This document shows, in pieces, positions 30,365 through 37,755 of a stretch of DNA of 64,000 nucleotides. Numbering within the stretch: the first letter of the stretch is position 1; each line of letters starts with the position of its first letter. Source of the DNA: Caldilineaceae bacterium (GTDB lineage: Bacteria; Chloroflexota; Anaerolineae; Caldilineales; Caldilineaceae); NCBI GenBank assembly GCA_026645575.1, contig JAPKMW010000044.1:16107-80106 (forward strand). The letters run 5' to 3'. The translations under genes and the position numbers were made by a program. The notes beneath the pieces were generated by a model, which saw only the letters and a program-made list of their open reading frames with translations, had not been told where the DNA came from and made no database searches.

Positions 30365-31549
30365 ATGGAGATCAATTACTTAGCGGTCGATGTTGTCATT
30401 GACCAGAACGAAGATGGCTATTTTGTTCGCATCAGGAACGCGCCAACCGGGGAAGCGGTTGCGGCCTTTCAGCCCCCCTTCAATCCCAGTGAATTGGAAC
30501 GGCTGCACCGCCTTGTAACCACTGGTGAAGCTTTCGATGCCACTGCAGAAGCGCAGAACGCCACCTTGCAAGGCTGGGGGGAACGCCTGTTTCGCGCCCT
30601 CTTCCCCGGCCCCTTGTACAGCATTATCCAGAGCAGCCACCGCTTTGCCTTTCAGGAACGCGCCCGCTTACGGGTGCGGCTGGAAATCAATCAGCATACG
30701 CCGGCGCTGACCATGTTGCCGTGGGAATATCTCTTTGACCCGGTGCGTAAAGAGTTTGTGGCGCTGTCGCTCCAATCGCCGTTCTTTCGCTATACGAATT
30801 TGATGCACCAGATTCTACCGCTCAAGGTCGAGCCGCCTTTACGCCTGTTGGTCGTGGTTTCCAGTCCGGGTGGCTACCCGATCTTTGATCGTGACCAGGC
30901 GTGGTTTACCATTCTGGATCAATTGGACTATCTGGCGCGGGAAGAAAAGCTGATGTTGGAACGGCTCGCCAAGCCCACCTTGTTTGATCTCCAACGGCGG
31001 CTGCGCGAAAAGGAATTTCATTTACTCCACTTCATTGGTCATGCCGTCAGCAATCCGCTGACCGGGGAAAGTTCGCTCATCTTTGAAGATGAGATGGGGC
31101 GGGGGCGACCAGTCAACGGTGAACATTTCGGCGCGTTGTTGCGCGATCACTTTTCGTTGCGCCTGGTAACGCTGGCCACCAGCGACGAAGTGCGCACGCC
31201 GACAGCTAATCCGTTTCTGGCGATTGCCAGCAATCTCATTCGGCGGGGCGCGCCGGCGGTGGTCGCCACCCAGTCTAAACTCGATACGACTACCACCGCG
31301 ACCTTCGCCCAGAAATTTTACAGCCTCATCGCCAACGATACTCCCGTCGATCTGGCAATGAGCGAGACCCGGCGGGCGCTCTATGCCGAACAACCCAACG
31401 GCGCCTGGGGGTTGCCAGCGCTCTTTATGCGCAGTCCTGATGGTCGGCTCTTTGAACCGCTACCAGTGGATCGGGCAAAAACGGAGCCAGGCAACGGGCA
31501 AATATCCCGCAGTCGCCGGCTGTGGCCTACCTTTGGCCGACGGCGTTGA
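30365..31549 (+). CDS. CHAT domain protein with Ser or Thr in place of the catalytic Cys
   Basis: 394 residues. The N-terminal 155 residues are an all-beta/helical module with TMLPWEYLFDP, the usual pre-CHAT landmark. The caspase-like CHAT domain follows at about 160-370: LRLLVVVSSPGGYP, LHFIGHAVSN with the dyad His at residue 226, LIFEDEMGRGRPVNG, then RLVTLATSDE where active members have LVxLNAC. The Cys position is Ser273 (or Thr272), so peptidase activity is doubtful. ARGAPAVVATQ-like and NPFLAIASNLIRRGAPAVVA strands complete the fold. No partner gene lies beside it; the flanks are repeats. It may be a pseudo-protease scaffold. Confidence 0.82.
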   Translation: MEINYLAVDVVIDQNEDGYFVRIRNAPTGEAVAAFQPPFNPSELERLHRLVTTGEAFDATAEAQNATLQGWGERLFRALFPGPLYSIIQSSHRFAFQERARLRVRLEINQHTPALTMLPWEYLFDPVRKEFVALSLQSPFFRYTNLMHQILPLKVEPPLRLLVVVSSPGGYPIFDRDQAWFTILDQLDYLAREEKLMLERLAKPTLFDLQRRLREKEFHLLHFIGHAVSNPLTGESSLIFEDEMGRGRPVNGEHFGALLRDHFSLRLVTLATSDEVRTPTANPFLAIASNLIRRGAPAVVATQSKLDTTTTATFAQKFYSLIANDTPVDLAMSETRRALYAEQPNGAWGLPALFMRSPDGRLFEPLPVDRAKTEPGNGQISRSRRLWPTFGRRR

Positions 31550-31577
31550 CAACTGTTCTTTGGAAAGGGTGCAATGG

Positions 31578-31729
31578 AGAGATTGAGCGATAAAGAGATT
31601 AGAGTAAAAATCATAACTATTCAGCCCTCCCGCTCTCAGCCAGTCCGTGACTGGCGCCGGTCACGGACCGGCTAGGAGCGGGCTGAATAGTTACAAAAAT
31701 CTCCGAATCTCTTTATCGCTCAATCTCAG
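31578..31729. repeat. Nested palindrome: octamer-unit arms outside, dispersed core inside
   Basis: Outer arms GAGATTGAGCGATAAAGAGATT and AATCTCTTTATCGCTCAATCTC are exact inverse complements over 22 bp. Inside lie AACTATTCAGCCC.../...GGGCTGAATAGTT and the core CCAGTCCGTGACTGG / GGTCACGGACCGGCT. It fills the gap between the CHAT gene and gnd. Confidence 0.88.
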
Positions 31730-31779
31730 TTTATCTGGCAGAAATCTGCTGTTTTGTCGGGTTGTAAAAGGAGCAAACC

Positions 31780-33192
31780 ATGCCAACTGCAAACATCGGT
31801 CTCATCGGGCTGGCGGTCATGGGCCAAAATCTGGTCCTCAATATGGAACGGAATGGCTACACGGTAGCGGTCTACAACCGCACTACGGCGACGATGGAAG
31901 AGTTTGTCAACGCCCACCCCGGTCAGAAGCTGGTCGGCGCCCGAACATTGGAAGAATTTGTGCAGAGCCTGGAACGGCCGCGCAAGGTGATGCTCATGGT
32001 TAAGGCTGGTGCGGCGGTCGATGGAATGATTGATGGACTGGCGCCGCTGCTGGCGCCGGGGGATCTGATTATTGACGGCGGCAATAGCTATTTCGCTGAC
32101 ACCGAGCGGCGTAGCACAGCCCTGGAAGCCAAGGGGCTACGCTTTATGGGCGTCGGCGTCAGCGGCGGTGAAGAGGGCGCGCTTTGGGGGCCAAGCATTA
32201 TGCCCGGCGGCCCGCGTGATTCGTGGTCCTTGATTCAGCCCATTTTTGAAGCAATTGCCGCGAAAGCACCTGAAGATGGCAAGCCCTGTGTCGCCTATAT
32301 GGGGCCACGCGGGGCCGGTCACTATGTCAAGATGGTGCATAATGGCATTGAATATGGCGATATGCAACTGATCGCCGAAGCCTATGATATTCTTCAGCGG
32401 GCGCTCGGTCTAGAAGCTGCAGAGCTGGCTGACATTTTTAGCGAATGGAACAAAGGTGAACTGGATAGTTTCCTGATCGAGATCACGGCAAAAATTTTCC
32501 GCCGCCTTGATGAAGAGACGGGTCGCCCGCTGGTGGATATGGTGTTGGACAAAGCGCAACAAAAAGGCACCGGCAAGTGGACGAGCCAGGATGCCTTTAA
32601 CCTGGGCGCGCCGATCCCGACGATCAACAGCGCGGTGGTAGGGCGCATTCTCTCCGCCCTCAAAGAGGAGCGGGTGGCCGCGGCCAAAATTCTCCCCGGC
32701 CCGACGCAAGCCGCCTACCAGGGCGACAAAGCGGTGTTGATCGACGCTGTCCGCCAGGTGCTCTATGCCAGCAAAATCAGCGCCTATGCCCAAGGCATGA
32801 CCCTGCTGCGTATGGCGAGTGATGAATACAAGTATGAACTGAACTTAGGCGAGGTGGCCGCCATCTGGCGCGCCGGTTGTATTATTCGCGCACGTTTCCT
32901 CAATCGCATTACCGAAGCCTTTACCCGCAACGCCCAACTAGCAAACTTGTTGTTGGACGATGCGTTGGGCCAAGCCGTACGCGAGCGGTTGCCGGCGTGG
33001 CGTCATGTAGTGCAGACGGCAGTGGGGCTGGGCATTCCCGTCGCCGCCTTTAGCGTCAGCCTCGCCTATTATGATAGTTACCGCAGTGAACGATTGCCGG
33101 CCAATTTGATCCAAGCCCAACGTGATTTCTTTGGCGCACACACCTACGAGCGCGTCGACAAACCAGGTATTTTCCATTCACAGTGGGAATAA
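31780..33192 (+). CDS. gnd: 6-phosphogluconate dehydrogenase (decarboxylating)
   Basis: 470 residues, the full length of the dimeric long-chain type. It has the N-terminal NIGLIGLAVMGQNLVLNMERNG (coenzyme Rossmann motif), the LIIDGGNSYFADTERRS segment, the GVGVSGGEEGALWGPSIMPG substrate loop, and the catalytic GAGHYVKMVHNGIEYGDMQL with Lys and His. The C-terminal KGTGKWTSQDAF and the QAQRDFFGAHTYERVDKPG tail that reaches the other subunit complete it. It makes ribulose 5-phosphate, CO2 and NAD(P)H in the pentose phosphate pathway. AAGGAG precedes the ATG. An RraA-family remnant starts right behind the stop codon. Confidence 0.96.
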   Translation: MPTANIGLIGLAVMGQNLVLNMERNGYTVAVYNRTTATMEEFVNAHPGQKLVGARTLEEFVQSLERPRKVMLMVKAGAAVDGMIDGLAPLLAPGDLIIDGGNSYFADTERRSTALEAKGLRFMGVGVSGGEEGALWGPSIMPGGPRDSWSLIQPIFEAIAAKAPEDGKPCVAYMGPRGAGHYVKMVHNGIEYGDMQLIAEAYDILQRALGLEAAELADIFSEWNKGELDSFLIEITAKIFRRLDEETGRPLVDMVLDKAQQKGTGKWTSQDAFNLGAPIPTINSAVVGRILSALKEERVAAAKILPGPTQAAYQGDKAVLIDAVRQVLYASKISAYAQGMTLLRMASDEYKYELNLGEVAAIWRAGCIIRARFLNRITEAFTRNAQLANLLLDDALGQAVRERLPAWRHVVQTAVGLGIPVAAFSVSLAYYDSYRSERLPANLIQAQRDFFGAHTYERVDKPGIFHSQWE

Positions 33193-33193
33193 C

Positions 33194-33472
33194 AATTTCC
33201 CCGCCTTTGCCTATGGCTCCTATGCCCAGGATCAAGGGCCACGGGGCAAGGTGAACGACTTCCGTTGCCCCGTTGAAATGCACGGCGTGCGCATCAACCC
33301 CGGCGACATTATCTTTGGCGACATCGACGGCGTCTGTGTGATTCCCCGGCAGGCGGAGGAAGCGATCATTGTCAAAGCGTTGGAAAAAGCGCGGGGTGAA
33401 AAGACCGTGCAGAAAGCCATTGAAGCCGGCATGGGTGCAGCGGAGGCGTTCCGCACCTTTGGGATTATGTAG
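33194..33472 (+). pseudogene. C-terminal remnant of an RraA / HMG-aldolase family gene
   Basis: The frame directly after the gnd stop reads FPAFAYGSYAQDQGPRGKVN, then CPVEMHGVRINPGDIIFGDI, DGVCVIPRQAEEAI and ALEKARGEKTVQKAIEAGMG with a final FRTFGIM and TAG. This is the C-terminal half of the RraA-like / 4-hydroxy-4-methyl-2-oxoglutarate aldolase family, whose members are about 210-230 residues. The N-terminal half is missing and no own start or ribosome site exists. The simplest reading is a deletion or recombination that joined gnd to the middle of another gene. The remaining 92 codons are still open, so the event is probably recent. Confidence 0.85.
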
Positions 33473-33487
33473 TTGGTTGGTTAGGGA

Positions 33488-33605
33488 ACGTAAAAGTACA
33501 GTTTTATACACCGCTCTACGCGAGTCTGTGACTCGCCCAACCAGTTGCGAGTCACGGACTCACGTAGAGCGTTTGGGGCGAGTCACGGACTCGCGTAGAG
33601 CGTTT
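33488..33605. repeat. Dispersed palindrome variant with a third arm
   Basis: CGCTCTACGCGAGTCTGTGA + CTCG, loop, CGAGTCACGGACTCACG + TAGAGCG, then again CGAGTCACGGACTCGCG + TAGAGCG. The last two arms are direct repeats, either of which can pair with the first. It lies between the RraA remnant and the end of the DUF937 gene, in terminator position for both strands. Confidence 0.85.
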
Positions 33606-33606
33606 T

Positions 33607-34194
33607 TTACTTTTTACCGAAGAGGCCGCCCAACAACTTCGACCCCATCCCCAGCACATCATCGACAATACTGCCGTCGCCATCCATGTCCAGCAGACCA
33701 GCCAGGCTGCCCAGCGGACCATCAAATTGCTGGCGTTGACCGCCCAACAAGGCGGCAAGATCATCAGCGCCGAAGCCGTTGTCGCGTTTGGTCTGCCCCA
33801 AGGCGCCCATGACGACCGGGGCCAGCATCGCTAACAGTTGGGCGCTATTGTCGGCCGAGATGCCGCTCAACTGGCTCAACCCCTGTTGGACATTGCCTTG
33901 CTTGTTGCCCAGCACATGGCCCAAAATTTTGGCGCCGTCGGCAGTGCGCTCCTGACTGGTAACGGCGCCTAGCAGATTGGTTAAGACACTGCCATCATGT
34001 TGATTCAGCGCCTTGTCAAGCGCCTGCGCTCCTTGGGGCGACGATGCGTTGCGACTGATGGCGCCCAACAACATGGGCAACGCCGCATTCACGGCGCTCT
34101 GCGTGGTCTTGGCGTCAGTGCCGAGTTGCTTGCTGATCTGATCGACCACCGGGCCGCTCATCTGCTGGCTTAACATGCCTAACAAGTCGTTCAT
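33607..34194 (-). CDS. DUF937 family protein with Asp-rich tail
   Basis: 195 residues. The DUF937 repeats (MNDLLGMLSQQMSGPVVDQI, AALPMLLGAISRNASS, GHVLGNKQGNVQQGLSQLSG, LLAMLAPVVMGALGQ) form the typical small helical bundle found in bacterial YidB-like proteins. The C-terminus carries LLDMDGDGSIVDDVLG, an EF-hand/dockerin-like DxDxDG loop, then a Gly/Lys-rich end. AGGAGGAAAGCGCT stands before the ATG. It has no signal peptide. The function of the family is not established; the loop suggests Ca binding, which is inference. It is divergent from the enolase-superfamily gene. Confidence 0.83.
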   Translation of the reverse strand: MNDLLGMLSQQMSGPVVDQISKQLGTDAKTTQSAVNAALPMLLGAISRNASSPQGAQALDKALNQHDGSVLTNLLGAVTSQERTADGAKILGHVLGNKQGNVQQGLSQLSGISADNSAQLLAMLAPVVMGALGQTKRDNGFGADDLAALLGGQRQQFDGPLGSLAGLLDMDGDGSIVDDVLGMGSKLLGGLFGKK

Positions 34195-34404
34195 AGCGCT
34201 TTCCTCCTATGCTGCAATGGATGACAACAAATAATAAACACTGCGTCCATTAAATCATATAGGGTGGGTGGCGTCTATTTTAACACCGTTCAGAAACACA
34301 AAGCATGTGCGTTGCACGAAGCCAGTAATGATCCAGCGAATGATCCTACTACGGGAAAGGCTGCGCCTCGTGCAACACAGACGCCCTGGCTACCAAACGA
34401 CAGA

Positions 34405-34433
34405 TTGACAACCGTCCATGAAGTCAGTACAAT
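34405..34433 (+). promoter_or_regulatory. Sigma-70-type promoter of the enolase-superfamily gene
   Basis: TTGACA, 17 bp, TACAAT: close to consensus in both boxes and spacing. It leaves a 5' leader of about 70 nt. The rest of the 314 bp gap to the divergent DUF937 gene shows a possible -10 (TATGAT, minus strand, about 34259-34254) and nothing else. Confidence 0.75.
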
Positions 34434-34508
34434 CGACAACAATCTACCCCTGATTATCCAAAACGAATCATCCCTAATTGTAACAAAACAACGAAATGAG
34501 AAACCCTT

Positions 34509-35690
34509 ATGCGCATTGAAGCCATTGATTTTTTCTATCTCTCTATGCCCGAAGTGCTGGATATTGGCGACGGTAGCCAGGATGCCCTATTGGTGCGGGT
34601 GGCCGGCGGTGGTCTGGTCGGCTGGGGGGAATGTGAGGCGGCGCCTTTGCCTTCGATTGCCGGGTTGATCTGCCCCATGTCCCATAGCGCGTGCAAACCG
34701 GTGCAAAGTTCCGTCTTGGGACAGACGCTTGACAGCGTAGCCGATATTACGCGCATCGGCGATCTGGTGCGCGCCAACAGTCTGGATTTGCTGCAAGCCG
34801 ATCATATCCTCTCTGGCATCGACATGGCGATGTGGGATCTGCTAGGCAAACGGCTGAACGAACCGGTCTATGCCCTGCTGGGTTACAAACAGGTCTATCC
34901 CAAGACGCCCTACGCCTCCATGCTCTTTGGCGACACGCCCCAGGAAACCCTGGAAAAAGGGCGCCACGCTCGCGCCCTTGGCTATCGCGCGGCCAAGTTT
35001 GGCTGGGGGCCGATTGGCTTAAGCACGGCGCAGGCCGACGCTGATCAATTTATGGCGGCCCGCGAGGGGTTGGGAGACGACGGCATTCTGCTCATCGACA
35101 TTGGCACGGTCTGGAAAGATAATGTGGAAGCCGCCAGCCAACGCTTGCCGGCGCTCAAGGCTTGTCGTGCGACCTGGTTGGAAGAGCCATTTGTCTCCGG
35201 TGCACTCAACGCCTACCGGCAACTGGCGGCGATCTCTGGCGAGGTCAAGCTGGCAGGGGGGGAAGGCAGCCACAACTACCACATGGCGCAACACATGATT
35301 GACTATGCCGGCATCGGCTATGTGCAGATCGACGCCGGGCGCATTGGCGGGATCAGCGTCTCGAAAGAAGTAGCTGACTATGCGCAAACCAAAGGTGTGA
35401 CCTATGTCAATCACACTTTCACTTCGCACTTGGCGCTCAGTGCCTCGCTTCAGCCCTACGCCGGCATCCAGCAAGATGTAATCTGTGAATATCCCGTCGA
35501 ACCCAAATCGTTGGCGCTTGATATTACGCAAAACCACATTGAACGGGACGCCAATGGGCAGGTGCATGTGCCAAATGCGCCAGGACTGGGCATGACGGTG
35601 AACACAGCCGGGTTGCATCCTTATCTGGTTGATGTAGAAATTCGTGTGCAGGGCAAAACACTCTACAAGACGCCGGCGCTGCACGCGTAA
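34509..35690 (+). CDS. Mandelate racemase / muconate lactonizing enzyme family protein
   Basis: 393 residues of the enolase superfamily. N-terminal capping domain to about 130, then the TIM barrel: YRAAKFGWGPIG (Lys on strand 2), LLIDIGTVW (Asp ligand), WLEEPFVSGALNAY (Glu ligand), LAGGEGSHN (third acidic ligand) and VNHTFTSHLALSAS, with His on a late strand. That order gives the metal site and acid/base residues; dehydration or racemisation of a sugar acid is the usual reaction, but the substrate is not readable. The ATG has no strong ribosome site. The gene stands alone with its own promoter and terminator. Confidence 0.9.
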   Translation: MRIEAIDFFYLSMPEVLDIGDGSQDALLVRVAGGGLVGWGECEAAPLPSIAGLICPMSHSACKPVQSSVLGQTLDSVADITRIGDLVRANSLDLLQADHILSGIDMAMWDLLGKRLNEPVYALLGYKQVYPKTPYASMLFGDTPQETLEKGRHARALGYRAAKFGWGPIGLSTAQADADQFMAAREGLGDDGILLIDIGTVWKDNVEAASQRLPALKACRATWLEEPFVSGALNAYRQLAAISGEVKLAGGEGSHNYHMAQHMIDYAGIGYVQIDAGRIGGISVSKEVADYAQTKGVTYVNHTFTSHLALSASLQPYAGIQQDVICEYPVEPKSLALDITQNHIERDANGQVHVPNAPGLGMTVNTAGLHPYLVDVEIRVQGKTLYKTPALHA

Positions 35691-35702
35691 GTTGGCGACG
35701 AC

Positions 35703-35748
35703 AATAAGAAAAGCCCTGACAGTAACTAATCCTGTCAGGGCTTTTCTT
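35703..35748. terminator. Bidirectional terminator between converging genes
   Basis: AATAAGAAAAGCCCTGACAG and its inverse complement CTGTCAGGGCTTTTCTTATT around TAACTAATC, with T runs on both strands. It lies between the enolase-superfamily gene and the hypothetical gene at 35754. Confidence 0.9.
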
Positions 35749-35753
35749 ATTGT

Positions 35754-36563
35754 TTATCCTTCAATCACATCACTGTTAGGTGGGGGCGGGGTATCGTCCG
35801 CCTCTAACAGTTCTCTGAGATCATCCAGACTATCATCATCGTGAACATCGTAGTAAATCAACAAGTCACGCAGGCGGGGCAGGCGCTTGTACCCTTGATA
35901 GGGTTGTGTTAGGAGATGGAGTTGGCGTAGCGCATCGGTCATCTCTTTTAGCTTTTCATAGGGACGCAGGGCAATGGCGCGGGCAACGGTGCGACCGCTT
36001 CCTGGTTCATAGACCACCAGTTCTCCCCACGGCACGGTGACATTGCGGCGAAATTGACGCAAAAAGCCCAGGATACGATCCAGGTAGCCTGGCGGGTCCA
36101 CCGAGAGTAAGACGGCGCCGGCCTCAATCTGCCGGTAGGTGATGGTGCGCTGCGAGACAGTAGCCAACGGCGTGTAGACCTGCAGCCCATCCTGGTTGAC
36201 TTCTAGCCAGTTGAAATTGTCAAAGGGGGTGGCATTGAGCAACGAAAGGCCCCACCGCTGGAGAAAGCCCTTCAAGCCACGGGGGCCGGCATTGGTGATC
36301 GGATGTTCACTAAGTTCTTTTTTCCGTTTGAGCGCAGCATCAATTCGGGCTTGCGCCGTGTCATTCTGTTTGCGCAGATCCTCAATATATTCTTTAGCGG
36401 CGCGCAACGCTTCCAATGGACTCAGCTTGGCGATGGCATGCGCTTTTTGAAAGGCATACTCATCGGGCATGTTCCAGTTAGTCTCGGTCCGCTCTTCAAG
36501 CAGACTCCGAATCTTTTCAAGCGCGCGCCGATCTTTCTCCGAGAGTTCATTCAAATTCGACAT
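35754..36563 (-). CDS. Hypothetical protein with N-terminal coiled coil
   Basis: 269 residues, not recognised. Residues 1-90 are charged and helical with a likely coiled coil (LSEKDRRALEKIRSLLEERT, YIEDLRKQNDTAQARIDAAL). The middle part (about 95-215) mixes strands and helices (WLEVNQDGLQVYTPLATVSQ, VPWGELVVYEPGSGRTVARA). The end is acidic (DDDSLDDLRELLEADDTPPP). No signal peptide or membrane segment. It follows the LysM protein gene by 15 bp on the same strand and may be its cytoplasmic partner; that is inference from spacing. Confidence 0.7.
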   Translation of the reverse strand: MSNLNELSEKDRRALEKIRSLLEERTETNWNMPDEYAFQKAHAIAKLSPLEALRAAKEYIEDLRKQNDTAQARIDAALKRKKELSEHPITNAGPRGLKGFLQRWGLSLLNATPFDNFNWLEVNQDGLQVYTPLATVSQRTITYRQIEAGAVLLSVDPPGYLDRILGFLRQFRRNVTVPWGELVVYEPGSGRTVARAIALRPYEKLKEMTDALRQLHLLTQPYQGYKRLPRLRDLLIYYDVHDDDSLDDLRELLEADDTPPPPNSDVIEG

Positions 36564-36578
36564 AGATAAGCCGGTCGG

Positions 36579-37616
36579 TCAATTCTCAGGAATACTTAAC
36601 ACCCAGCCGACGACAATGACATTGGGGTTGGTCTTCAGTCGTGGGTACTTGGCGGTATTCACTGCCACTAAGTTGTCAACTTTAATCTTGTAATACTGGG
36701 CAATCAACGCCAGGCTCTCGCCTTGTTGCACCGTGTGTGTGCGCCCACTGGCGGCAACGCCGCCGGCATTAGCCTGGTTGGACGGCCCGCCTTGCGGTTC
36801 GGAGCCGGTATTGGTCGGCACCGGCGTCGGCATCAGCGGCGCCGTCATGTCATAGGCCTGTTCCGGCCATAGCCCTTCGCCATAGACGGTAAAGGGGTTT
36901 TCTTCTGTATAATAACCGCCGCCGGTAATGCCGCGCACGGCCGTACCATTCAAGCGGATGGTGCGGTTGGTGCGGAAGCCATCCATACTACACATCATCT
37001 GCCACTCTTCATACTGTTTGGGGAACCAGCCACGGGCAATGGCCGCCACATCACAAGTTACGCCCTGCGGCAGATCGCGCCGGGTCATCACCATCGTATT
37101 ATCGCTTAGTTTACCCGTTGGATTAAACATCTGCTGGATGTTTGCTACCCAAATGTCGATGGCATTGGGCTTGAGCGGGAAGGAGACCGGCTCTTCCGCC
37201 GGCGCCGGCGCCGAACCATCGGACGGCGCGCCGGCTGGTACACTGCCGGGGGCAGCGCCAACAGCGCCGGAGCCACTGTTGTTATAAATCGGGCCATTGT
37301 ACGTTTCCGGCAGCGACAGACGCACCAATGAGCCGGTCACACGATCGACCTCGCGCGCCATGCGGGTACGGGGCAGTGTGTCCAACACCTGGCTAAAGAT
37401 CCAGTCGCCGGTGATAACCGCCACACAGCCCAGGAGAAATGCCAAGCTGGCTAGCACAATAGTCACGCGGACAACAACAAAGAGATCCCACTTGTCAATC
37501 TTGGCAATGACCAACGGTGTGATCTTGAAGAAATAGAGATAGACGATGGAGAGCGCAACGATGACATAAAACGCGCCGGCTAGCCAACCCAGGGTGTCTG
37601 TAATGTACCCAGACAT
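36579..37616 (-). CDS. Membrane-anchored LysM domain protein
   Basis: 345 residues. Two membrane helices at about 10-30 and 50-72 (AFYVIVALSIVYLYFF, IVLASLAFLLGCVAVI) leave the rest outside. A long unrecognised region (about 80-285) includes a Pro/Ala/Gly linker. The C-terminal LysM motif reads HTVQQGESLALIAQYYKIKV + DNLVAVN. LysM binds peptidoglycan or related glycans. AGGAG precedes the ATG. The neighbouring M23-like gene points to a cell-wall role. Whether the first helices act as a signal anchor cannot be decided. Confidence 0.8.
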   Translation of the reverse strand: MSGYITDTLGWLAGAFYVIVALSIVYLYFFKITPLVIAKIDKWDLFVVVRVTIVLASLAFLLGCVAVITGDWIFSQVLDTLPRTRMAREVDRVTGSLVRLSLPETYNGPIYNNSGSGAVGAAPGSVPAGAPSDGSAPAPAEEPVSFPLKPNAIDIWVANIQQMFNPTGKLSDNTMVMTRRDLPQGVTCDVAAIARGWFPKQYEEWQMMCSMDGFRTNRTIRLNGTAVRGITGGGYYTEENPFTVYGEGLWPEQAYDMTAPLMPTPVPTNTGSEPQGGPSNQANAGGVAASGRTHTVQQGESLALIAQYYKIKVDNLVAVNTAKYPRLKTNPNVIVVGWVLSIPEN

Positions 37617-37755
37617 AGCTTACTCCTAATCACAATGTGTAAATAAGTGTAAATAAGAACGATGGTATAAGAACAACGATAAATCGACGTAAAACGGTGA
37701 ATCACCAAAGCGAACTGTTCTCTGGTGATAGCTGTGCCTAAACGCAAAGCGGCCC

